Source of the DNA: CAZAQS01 sp964486825
GTDB lineage: Bacteria > Chloroflexota > Anaerolineae > Anaerolineales > UBA4823
Length of the DNA: 64,000 nt
Direction of reading: 5' to 3'
NCBI GenBank assembly: GCA_964486825.1
Contig: CAZAQS010000002.1
Location: forward strand, 1 to 64,000
In this document: positions 15,785-22,911 of the stretch, in pieces
How positions within the stretch are numbered: the stretch's first letter is position 1
How the letters are laid out: each line of letters opens with the position of its first letter
Position numbers and translations under genes: made by a program
Notes under the pieces: model-generated
Seen by the model: the letters and a program-made list of their open reading frames with translations, nothing else
Database searches by the model: none
Told to the model about the DNA's origin: nothing

Positions 15785-17860
15785 TTACTTCTCTTCGGAA
15801 CCGGTAATCAACCACCAACCATCGATCTTTTCCATGCTAACCAACATGGGGGAGGGGGCGTCTTGCCCTTCGAAATAACGCTCTACTTCCAGGCTTGCCC
15901 TGTCTCCCTCTACTTTAACCTCTCCTACCTCTACCTTCGTGGGAAGCTGTACGGTAAGCAGGATAGGGTTCTTACCCTCCATCATGTGGCTTTCAAGTGC
16001 TGATGCTACATCTTTTAGGTAATCCAAAGAGAGATAAGCTTTAGGCTCGAAGCCATAAACAACCTGCGGGTCTCTCTCCGAGCGCAGCAAGTTTATATAC
16101 CAGTTATAGAACTTGCCCGCCGTCAGCTCTGGTGTGTTCTCGAAATAGACGGTTACGTTATCGATCTTCCAGTAAGGTCCTTCGGCCACCAGGGTGACCA
16201 GGAGGCCTTGCGCGTCGGCGTCTTGGTTTCCCATGCTTAGGTTGCGCAGGAACACGCGCGCTCTGCTCGCGCCGGGTTTGTCACTGGTGGTTTCGTAGAC
16301 TTTTTCCACGTCGAAGGCGTAGAAATCCTCTTGTGCCATCATAATCGGGTCGTAGCCACCGCCTCCGGATTTGGCGAATTCCTCCCGCAGGGCACTTACT
16401 TGTTCTACGTATCTACCGGTTACCAGGCCGGTGCCAGGGTAGGCTTCGCCAGCATGAGGAGTTCGGCAGCCAGTGGTTCCTTCCAGGCAGCCCTGGTACC
16501 AGGTATAGAAGGCTTTGACCGTCCCCTCTGGGCTGAACGAGCAGGCCACATCCTCGATCTTCCATTCATCTCCGCTCCCCCCAGGTCGGGTCAAGTCTAC
16601 GGTGAAGATATGCCCGGGGAAGCTGGTACGAACGACGATCGACGCACCTTTGGCCTCACCGTACGGGGAAAGCTTCTCAACGAAGAAGCCGTCTGGGGTG
16701 ACGTGGGTGGGAACGTCCTGGGCGCACAAAATTGGATCATAGCCCGGGTCTCTCTGGTCTAGCCTGGCTTTGAAGGATTCGGCAAGGTAGGGCGAATCCT
16801 GGTAGGCCTTGTCCACCAGTGGATTATTGAAATTCCCGTCGGGATCCGCTTTTGTATACTCCAGATACCACCCGTAGAAAGCCTCCACCACTTCGGTTGG
16901 GTTGAGAGGGGCTTCCTCCAGGCTCGTATCCACGATCACCCATGCGCCGTTCGATTTCTCCAGGTGCACAACGAGAGGCTGAGGCCCTGAGCTGTAAAAA
17001 TAACGCCACAGGTACACACTGGCCTTGTCCCCCCTGATCACGGGTTCCTCCAATATCGAGCCTCCAGAGGGGATATCCCAGGAAAGTACAAAGGGGTCAG
17101 GTCCACCCTGGGCTTCAGCCACTCGCTGGATGAACGATTCGCTCAAGTACTCGCTCGATTTGTATGTCCCATCCTGGAGTGGATTCCCGCCCTCCCGGTA
17201 GATACCGAGATACCAATCGTAGAACAGCCTCGTAACCCCGGCAGGTGTGGCGATATTTTCCGGGCGGATATCCTCTATCTTCCAACCGGCTTCTGTCAAA
17301 ACCAGGTCCAGGGTTGCGCCGGCCCAAGAGGGCAAATCGTATCCGGTGTACTTGACTGCGATCGTCGCGGCCTGCTCATTCACGGAAACCGGCTCCAGGT
17401 TGAAATCCTTAAGGAAGCCCCAATTATGCATCAGGGGATCGAAGATGCCGCGTTCCAGGACGGGTACTGCCAGGACCTCATCGACCCTGGTGATATAGGC
17501 TTCTGTAAAAAGATCTACCTGCTTGTGGATGCCTTCTTCGAAAGGATAGAGGATCTCTCCGCTGGGGGTTTGGTTGTCCTCCAGGTAGGCGATATACCAG
17601 CCCATGAACGCCTCTGCGCTTCCAAGCGCGTCTGGCCCAACCTGATCAGGAGGGGTTGGCATCTGAGATGATTTTGGAGCGGGTTCACTTAATTGGCTAG
17701 GCTTTGAGCTGGATGACGCATTGCTTCTTGAGGGAACGTCGACGATCTCTACCTTATCGGCTGGCGCTACAACCTCAATAGCGGCCCCTTGTTGGACGCA
17801 TCCTGTTAGCAATAAGAATGCGATTAAAACCAGCCACGGAAGATGGAACTTCATTTTCAT
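15785..17860 (-). CDS. Lipoprotein with five tandem DUF3828-like repeats
   Basis: 691 aa from the second ATG (17860), which is 8 nt after AGGAGA; the ATG at 17866 is too close to that box. A signal peptide ends in lipobox LLTGC (Cys 21), followed by a Ser/Pro linker. Five repeats then begin at AFMGWYIAYLE, LFYDWYLGIYR, AFYGWYLEYTK, AFYTWYQGCLE and KFYNWYINLL. Each has about 110-130 residues with a YLxxxF-type helix, a DP(F/I) motif and a strand pair ending W(K/V)I(E/V)D. This is the DUF3828 pattern (FYxWYL, then L followed by a pair of strands). The function of the domain is unknown. The protein should sit on the outer face of the membrane. Repeats 3 and 4 contain extra cysteines. Confidence 0.85.
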   Translation of the reverse strand: MKMKFHLPWLVLIAFLLLTGCVQQGAAIEVVAPADKVEIVDVPSRSNASSSSKPSQLSEPAPKSSQMPTPPDQVGPDALGSAEAFMGWYIAYLEDNQTPSGEILYPFEEGIHKQVDLFTEAYITRVDEVLAVPVLERGIFDPLMHNWGFLKDFNLEPVSVNEQAATIAVKYTGYDLPSWAGATLDLVLTEAGWKIEDIRPENIATPAGVTRLFYDWYLGIYREGGNPLQDGTYKSSEYLSESFIQRVAEAQGGPDPFVLSWDIPSGGSILEEPVIRGDKASVYLWRYFYSSGPQPLVVHLEKSNGAWVIVDTSLEEAPLNPTEVVEAFYGWYLEYTKADPDGNFNNPLVDKAYQDSPYLAESFKARLDQRDPGYDPILCAQDVPTHVTPDGFFVEKLSPYGEAKGASIVVRTSFPGHIFTVDLTRPGGSGDEWKIEDVACSFSPEGTVKAFYTWYQGCLEGTTGCRTPHAGEAYPGTGLVTGRYVEQVSALREEFAKSGGGGYDPIMMAQEDFYAFDVEKVYETTSDKPGASRARVFLRNLSMGNQDADAQGLLVTLVAEGPYWKIDNVTVYFENTPELTAGKFYNWYINLLRSERDPQVVYGFEPKAYLSLDYLKDVASALESHMMEGKNPILLTVQLPTKVEVGEVKVEGDRASLEVERYFEGQDAPSPMLVSMEKIDGWWLITGSEEK

Positions 17861-18072
17861 GGTCATATCTCCTGTTCTTTGAGATTAGCTAAAACACAAT
17901 AACCAGCATAGGCTTTATTACCTGCCTGTTTTCTACACTATACAACTAAGTCTTCCCGGGTACACCAGGCAAATGGGTAATCTATCTCCTGGTCAGTTGG
18001 AGAGTATTTATGAAGGATTAATGTAATATTTTCCTCATTACAGTTTGCTCGAATGCTCATTAGGAAAATCCC

Positions 18073-18101
18073 TTGCCTGTCGCTACCAGGCAAGTTATAA
18101 T
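18073..18101 (+). promoter_or_regulatory. Promoter of the FMN-riboswitch operon
   Basis: TTGCCT (18073-18078) and TATAAT (18096-18101) with a 17-nt spacer. The expected start, about 18108, is just before the riboswitch. An inverted repeat CTTGCCTG/CAGGCAAG (18072-18093) covers the -35 and spacer. Confidence 0.75.
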
Positions 18102-18119
18102 AATAACAATCGTATAAGA

Positions 18120-18275
18120 TAACCTTCGGGGCAGGGTGAGGGGTGGACGAGGTGTCCACTACCAATTCCCGATCGGCGGTAAAGCCCGCGAGCGCAAGGC
18201 GAAAAGTACTCGCCCAACGTGCATGATCCGGTGAAACTCCGGGGCCGACGGTACAGTCCGGATGAAAGAAGGTTA
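18120..18275 (+). ncRNA. FMN riboswitch (RFN element)
   Basis: The conserved RFN blocks are in order. The closing stem P1 is TAACCTTC (18120-18127) with GAAGGTTA (18268-18275). Block GGGGCAGGGTGA near 18128 is followed by an extended P2 arm and ATTCCCGATCGGCGGTAAAG near 18165. The 3' half has GATCCGGTGAAACTCCGG and CCGACGGTACAGTCCGGATG. These match the RFN consensus closely. It binds FMN and, with the hairpin at 18351-18384, should stop transcription when FMN is plentiful. The reverse-strand frame across this region is an artefact. Confidence 0.96.
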
Positions 18276-18350
18276 ATGCCTGAGCATGGTATTGCGCGTA
18301 ATCAAGCTTTGTCGCGTAAAGCGCCTGCTCTTCAGGCATACTGGAACCCT

Positions 18351-18384
18351 GCCCCAAACATATAGTTTTGGGGCGTTTGTTTTT
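18351..18384 (+). terminator. Riboswitch expression-platform terminator
   Basis: GCCCCAAA (18351-18358) pairs with TTTGGGGC (18367-18374), followed by GTTTGTTTTT. Upstream complementary blocks (ATGCCTGA near 18276 and TCAGGCAT near 18332) may form the competing fold. Confidence 0.88.
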
Positions 18385-18461
18385 AATCGCAATTTGACCT
18401 TCATGGAGAGGGTTTTCAGATCCTTCAGGCTTTATGAAGCCAAGGAAAAGAGGATAGTTTT

Positions 18462-19298
18462 ATGGAAACGAGCATGTTCAGGAAAATCCCACAACGCTCG
18501 ATACGGGGAATACGGCGACACTCGCCTTTCATCTTGATATTCTCTATAGGCCTGGCCATCCTCTTCTGGCAATTGTTGATAGAGTTTCGCGGCTATGCGC
18601 CTTATATCCTGCCTTCTCCAGGGCAGGTATGGGCGCGCTTTGTGCAGGCGTTATTGGATGGCACCCTTGTAAGGCATGGGATGGTGACGTTATCGGAAGT
18701 ATTGGCGGGGTTGGCTTTAGGCGTCAGCGCAGCTACCACGCTGGGCTACCTGTTGGCCAAGTCTCCACAACTTGAGCGCTTCCTCTCGCCCTATATTGTT
18801 GCCAGCCAATCGGTACCGATTGTAGCCATCGCTCCCCTGCTCGTCATCTGGTTTGGGACGGGTTTGTATTCCAAGGTGTTGATCTGTGCGTTGATCGTTT
18901 TCTTTCCGGTGTTGATCAATACGGTCGTTGGGATGCGTTCGGTTCCCGAAAACCTGCGCGAACTTATGCGCTCGTTGCAGGCAACCCGCTGGCAGACTTT
19001 CACCATGCTTGAAGTGCCCGCCTCCTTGCCGGTTTTTTTAGGCGGATTGCGGATTGGAGCCACGCTCTCTGTGATTGGGGCGGTAGTGGGCGAGTTCGTC
19101 GGTTCGGACCGAGGTCTTGGTTTTTTGATCAGCGTCGGACGGGGTTTATACGATACCTCCCTGGTATTTGTGGCTGTCTTTACATTGATTGTCATGGCTA
19201 TGAGTTTATACGGATTGGTGCTCCTCATAGAAACACGTCTGCTTTCCTGGCAAAAACGACCAGGCCAGGCTATCTCAACAAATGTAGGAGTTGAATAA
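18462..19298 (+). CDS. ribX: Riboflavin ABC transporter permease, RibX-like
   Basis: 278 aa, six membrane segments, NitT/TauT/SsuC permease family. The EAA-type cytoplasmic loop is LMRSLQATRWQTFTMLEVPASLPVFLGGLRIG. The FMN riboswitch upstream assigns the operon to riboflavin uptake; sequence alone would equally fit sulfonate or pyrimidine transport. The RibXY system (NMT1-like binding protein plus this kind of permease) is known to me from Chloroflexota. The ATG follows GAGGATAG. The binding-protein start lies 1 nt after its stop. Confidence 0.85.
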   Translation: METSMFRKIPQRSIRGIRRHSPFILIFSIGLAILFWQLLIEFRGYAPYILPSPGQVWARFVQALLDGTLVRHGMVTLSEVLAGLALGVSAATTLGYLLAKSPQLERFLSPYIVASQSVPIVAIAPLLVIWFGTGLYSKVLICALIVFFPVLINTVVGMRSVPENLRELMRSLQATRWQTFTMLEVPASLPVFLGGLRIGATLSVIGAVVGEFVGSDRGLGFLISVGRGLYDTSLVFVAVFTLIVMAMSLYGLVLLIETRLLSWQKRPGQAISTNVGVE

Positions 19299-19299
19299 G

Positions 19300-20290
19300 A
19301 TGTCCCGCCATCCCATGCCACTGTTTACCCTGATCTTCGCCCTGTTGTTTTCTGCTTGTGCGGGACCGGCGGCAGCTCCAGCCACTGCTGAGCTTACCCG
19401 AGTTCGTCTTCCGATGGGGTATATTCCGAATGTCCAATATGCTCCCTTCTATGTAGCTGTGGACAAAGGCTATTTTCGGGATGAAGGCATCGAGTTAGAG
19501 TTCGATTACAGCTTCGAAACGGATGGGATGGCATTGGTAGGCGTTAATAACCTTCAGTTCAGCCTTGCCTCCGGAGAGCAGATCTTGCTGGCCCGCTCTC
19601 AAGGTCTGCCCGTTGTCTATGTATATGGGTGGTGGCATGACTATCCTGTCTCGATTGCTGCCAAAGCGGGAAGCGGCATCGATACACCTGCAGAGCTGCG
19701 CGGGATGCGCATAGGAGTACCGATTTTGGCAGGGGCCAGCTATGTAGGCCTGCGCGCCATCCTGGCTGCCAATGGCCTGGAGGAGAGCGACGTAAAGCTG
19801 GAAGTGACCGGTTTCAACCAGGTTGAGGCTTTGATTTCAGACCAGGTGGACGCCGTAGTCGTGTACACCAATAACGAGCCTGTGCAGCTGCGGGCCAGGG
19901 GAGTGGAGGTGAACGAGTTCCGCGTTGTAGACTACGTTCACCTGGCCTCGAATGGCATCGTCACCAATGAGGTGACCATGCAGGAGAATCCGGATCTGAT
20001 AAGACGAATGGCTCGTGCACTGACACGAGGGATCGTCGATACTTTGCAAGACCCAGACGAGGCTTTCGAGATTTGCAAGAAATTTGGAAGGCCTGGCCCA
20101 GGCAGACCAGGACATCCAGGCTGTTCAAAAAGAGGTCCTGGCTACCTCGATCACTTTTTGGCAGAGCGATACATTGGGCAGGACCGACCGCGAGGCCTGG
20201 GAAAATATGCAGTCCGTTTTGCTTGAAATGGGTTTAATTCCTGAGCCTATCGACCTGGATCGGGCTTTCAGCAACGACTATCTGGAGTAA
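19300..20290 (+). pseudogene. ribY: Riboflavin-binding lipoprotein, RibY-like, with frameshift
   Basis: NMT1/THI5-type binding protein: MSRHPMPLFTLIFALLFSAC (lipobox, Cys 20), then VRLPMGYIPNVQYAPFYVA, DKGYFRDEGIELEF, GLPVVYVYGWW and a typical LEVTGFNQVEALISDQVDAV segment. The frame changes near 20083-20090. The first frame gives DEAFEICKKF and then a low-complexity Gly/Pro tail ending at 20226. The +1 frame continues the family sequence (EGLAQADQDIQAVQKEVLAT, TFWQSD, then NMQSVLLEMGLI) to a stop at 20288-20290. An extra G in a TTTGG run is the simplest cause. It may be a real mutation or a base-call error. If real, the C-terminal about 70 residues are lost and transport is probably impaired. 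Confidence 0.85.
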
Positions 20291-20297
20291 GTAATTA

Positions 20298-21077
20298 ATG
20301 GAAGCAGTCAGAGAAAAACGTCCTAAAGAGCCTGCGCTGAGAGTGCACAATGTAAGTGCTATATTCCCGAATGGGAACGGTGGCTTACGTGTCCTGGAGC
20401 ACCTAGCTTTTTCTGTGCTCCCCCAGCAATTCCTATGTGTTTTAGGCCCCTCGGGGAGTGGGAAGAGCACCTTGTTGCGTATAATCTCCGGGCTGCTGGC
20501 GCCAACCGAGGGGGAAGTGCTGTATGATGGAGATAGCATATCCGGTCCTCGCCGTGGTGTGGGCTTCGTTTTTCAAAAAGCAAACCTGATGCCCTGGCGA
20601 ACGGTGCTGGAAAATATCATGCTGCCGCTGGAGCTGCAGATGCTTCCCCGGATGGAAGCCCTCCGCCAGGCGCAAGAGTTGGTAGATTTGGTTGGGTTAG
20701 GGGGGTTCGAAGATTCCTTGCCGCGTGACTTGTCGGGGGGCATGGCTCAAAGAGTAGCCATCGCAAGAGCTCTGGTGCACGATCCGGATATCCTGTTACT
20801 GGATGAACCATTTGGCTCATTGGACGCTCTGACTCGCGAGCGGATGGGGAATGAGCTGCTGCGGATCTGGCAGGTCCGCCGTAAGACGGTCGTGATGGTT
20901 ACCCACTCCATTTCTGAAGCCCTCTTCCTGGCAGACAGGGTGGTTGTGCTCAGCCCTCGTCCCGGGCGCCTGCGGTTGGACCTGGAGGTGACCCTGCCAC
21001 GCCCTCGAGACGAGGAGATGATGTATACCACGGAGTTTGGACGGTTGTCGCGCATGCTTCGCTCGGCCATTGGATAG
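20298..21077 (+). CDS. Riboflavin ABC transporter ATP-binding protein
   Basis: 259 aa NitT/TauT-type ABC ATPase. Walker A is GPSGSGKST, the Q-loop is FVFQKANLMPW, the signature is LSGGMAQRVAIARAL, Walker B is ILLLDEPFGSLDAL, and the H-loop is VTHSISEALFLADRV. All ATPase residues are intact. It partners RibX and RibY and starts 7 nt after the riboY stop, in the same riboswitch-controlled transcript. An ATPase in the operon completes the transporter. Confidence 0.88.
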   Translation: MEAVREKRPKEPALRVHNVSAIFPNGNGGLRVLEHLAFSVLPQQFLCVLGPSGSGKSTLLRIISGLLAPTEGEVLYDGDSISGPRRGVGFVFQKANLMPWRTVLENIMLPLELQMLPRMEALRQAQELVDLVGLGGFEDSLPRDLSGGMAQRVAIARALVHDPDILLLDEPFGSLDALTRERMGNELLRIWQVRRKTVVMVTHSISEALFLADRVVVLSPRPGRLRLDLEVTLPRPRDEEMMYTTEFGRLSRMLRSAIG

Positions 21078-21199
21078 GATTTTGCCCTTCAATCTGGTCC
21101 CCTCAGGTAGAGTGAGAAATACGTTACTTTTATAACCTTCCTGATCCGATAACCCCGTGATAAGATTCAGCCCGATTTACACCTGTTCCCGAGGAAAGT

Positions 21200-22129
21200 A
21201 TGCCTAAGATCCTGCTCCTGATATTCGTCTTATCAGCTATTCTCAGCCCGCTCTCTCCCGCGCAAGCGCAAAGTCCAGTGGCCATCGAATCCCTCAAAGT
21301 TGAGCTTTGGCCAGAATACGACCAGCCCTCTATCCTGGTCATCTACCGTTTCTCCCTTTCTTCTGACTCCTCCCTGCCAGCCCAGTTGAAGCTTCGCATC
21401 CCCACAGCTGCCGGGGAACCATTCGCAGTGGCTGTAGGTCCAAGCAGCGATAGGGTAGCGGATGTCCCATATCAGCGTACGGTTATGGGAGAATGGACGG
21501 AGGTCAGCTTTGCAGCGACCATGCCCTTCATCCAATTCGAATACTACGACCCAGGATTGGAAAGGCAAAATTCAGAGCGCTCCTTTGAGTATCACTGGAC
21601 CGGAGATTATGGAGTGCAATCATTGGTTGTTGAGGTCCAGCAGCCGGTTGATGCTACAGATATGAGGATTTCCCCTAGTCTAGGAAGAGGGGAAACCCGG
21701 GGAGATGGCCTGGTTTACTACACATCGCAGGTTGGTTCGTTGAGCGCTGGCCAAACCTTCTCGATCATCTTCGAATACCAGAAACCCCATGAGGTATTAA
21801 GCGCCACGCGTTTGTCTGTTGAACCCAGCCAACCCCTTACTGCCGATACAACCGGTAGGATTCGCCTGGAAAGCTTCTTGCCCTGGGCGCTCGGATTGCT
21901 GGGCTTGGTATTGATCGGAGGGGGAGGCTATTGGTATTGGCAGGTGGGACGCAGGGAGCCTCAATCGAGAGCAAAAACCAGGTCCAGAGGCCGGCGCCGG
22001 CAGGTAGAGCGGGCTGAAGAAGAGGAGGGGGAAATACCAGAGGCGGGTGTTTATTGCCACCAATGCGGCAAACGAGCTTCCTCAAATGATCGTTTCTGCC
22101 GCTCCTGCGGTACCCGTTTGCGGTCCTAA
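21200..22129 (+). CDS. Secreted-domain membrane protein with cytoplasmic zinc ribbon
   Basis: 309 aa. A signal peptide (SPAQAQ cleavage region near 22-25) is followed by about 190 residues of beta-rich extracytoplasmic domain. One membrane helix (WALGLLGLVLIGGGGYWYW, about 224-243) leads to a basic linker and a C-terminal zinc ribbon with two CxxC pairs (CHQCGKRASSNDRFCRSCG). The layout suggests a sensor or scaffold linking outside to inside. It lies just upstream of the ccm operon, separated by about 200 nt with a promoter. A second ccm-cluster protein (26131-26682) has the same type of zinc ribbon. Function unknown. Confidence 0.75.
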   Translation: MPKILLLIFVLSAILSPLSPAQAQSPVAIESLKVELWPEYDQPSILVIYRFSLSSDSSLPAQLKLRIPTAAGEPFAVAVGPSSDRVADVPYQRTVMGEWTEVSFAATMPFIQFEYYDPGLERQNSERSFEYHWTGDYGVQSLVVEVQQPVDATDMRISPSLGRGETRGDGLVYYTSQVGSLSAGQTFSIIFEYQKPHEVLSATRLSVEPSQPLTADTTGRIRLESFLPWALGLLGLVLIGGGGYWYWQVGRREPQSRAKTRSRGRRRQVERAEEEEGEIPEAGVYCHQCGKRASSNDRFCRSCGTRLRS

Positions 22130-22275
22130 GCAGGCGCTCCCGGTTCGTGAAAAGGTTCTCATTTGCTTTTTTACTTCATCTTAGATTGTATTAATCAAGG
22201 GTTATAAAAACTACGTTACACTATAAACGAATTCGCCAAATCTGTCCCTTAGTTTTGTCGTGTAATTCGGACTGA

Positions 22276-22304
22276 TTGTGTAAAATCATAGGCATTATTA
22301 GAAT
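22276..22304 (+). promoter_or_regulatory. Likely ccm operon promoter
   Basis: TTGTGT (22276-22281) and TAGAAT (22299-22304) with a 17-nt spacer, about 33 nt before the ccmE start. A second TATAAA at about 22222 is possible. Confidence 0.5.
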
Positions 22305-22336
22305 TCTAGCTATCATCCTATTTGGAGGTCTTGGGA

Positions 22337-22846
22337 ATGGAACAGACGCTGAAACGTCCAGGGGGTTTACAAAACCGTGCCAAGTTTCTTGCAGGGGGCT
22401 TATTGATTATAGCCGCCGTTGTGTATCTCATTTTTTCATCCACTCAACTTAATGCCCAATACTTCTTGACTGTAAATGAACTGGCTGCCAGGGCTGAAGG
22501 CGCATATGACAGGCATATCCGGGTATCGGGCGCTGTCCTGGGTGATACTATCCAGTATGACTCTCAATCGCTAACCCTGAGATTTACAGTCGCACATGTC
22601 CCCGGAAGCAACCGCGAGATCAATGAGCAGGGTGGCCTGGCAAAGGTCCTGCACGACGCAGTCAATGACCCCAATCGAGCTCGCATTCCGGTTGTTTATA
22701 ATGGGCCTAAGCCAGACCTTCTCCAGCACGAAGCTCAAGCAATTATGACCGGGCAGTTGGGTGACGATGGAATATTTTATGCAGAAGAGCTGTTATTAAA
22801 GTGCCCGACCAAATACGAAGAATCGGTTGGTGAACAGGCAGGGTAA
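22337..22846 (+). CDS. ccmE: Cytochrome c maturation haem chaperone CcmE (CxxxY type)
   Basis: 169 aa from ATG 22337, 7 nt after GGAGGT. One N-terminal membrane anchor is followed by an OB-fold domain facing out. Classical CcmE binds haem covalently by a His in HxxxY. Here the corresponding site is LLKCPTKYEE, so Cys 156 takes the place of His and Tyr 160 is kept (CxxxY). This Cys variant is known in a minority of bacteria and archaea. Family strands are visible (RHIRVSGAVLGDTIQ, IPVVYNGPKPDLL, HEAQAIMTGQLGDDGIFYAEELLLKC). First gene of the ccm operon. Confidence 0.9.
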   Translation: MEQTLKRPGGLQNRAKFLAGGLLIIAAVVYLIFSSTQLNAQYFLTVNELAARAEGAYDRHIRVSGAVLGDTIQYDSQSLTLRFTVAHVPGSNREINEQGGLAKVLHDAVNDPNRARIPVVYNGPKPDLLQHEAQAIMTGQLGDDGIFYAEELLLKCPTKYEESVGEQAG

Positions 22847-22911
22847 ATAGCTCGATAACTAATTGCCATTTAGATGGGTATGCTTTTCGATAGATCTGGG
22901 AGCCATAATTT

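Noticed and set aside
17938..18357. Reverse 139-aa open frame across the FMN riboswitch
   Set aside because: It is the antisense of the RFN element, which explains its long open frame. It has no plausible protein pattern.
20226..20290. Two separate genes for the RibY region
   Set aside because: The second frame continues the family sequence without its own ribosome site, so a single frameshifted gene is the better reading.
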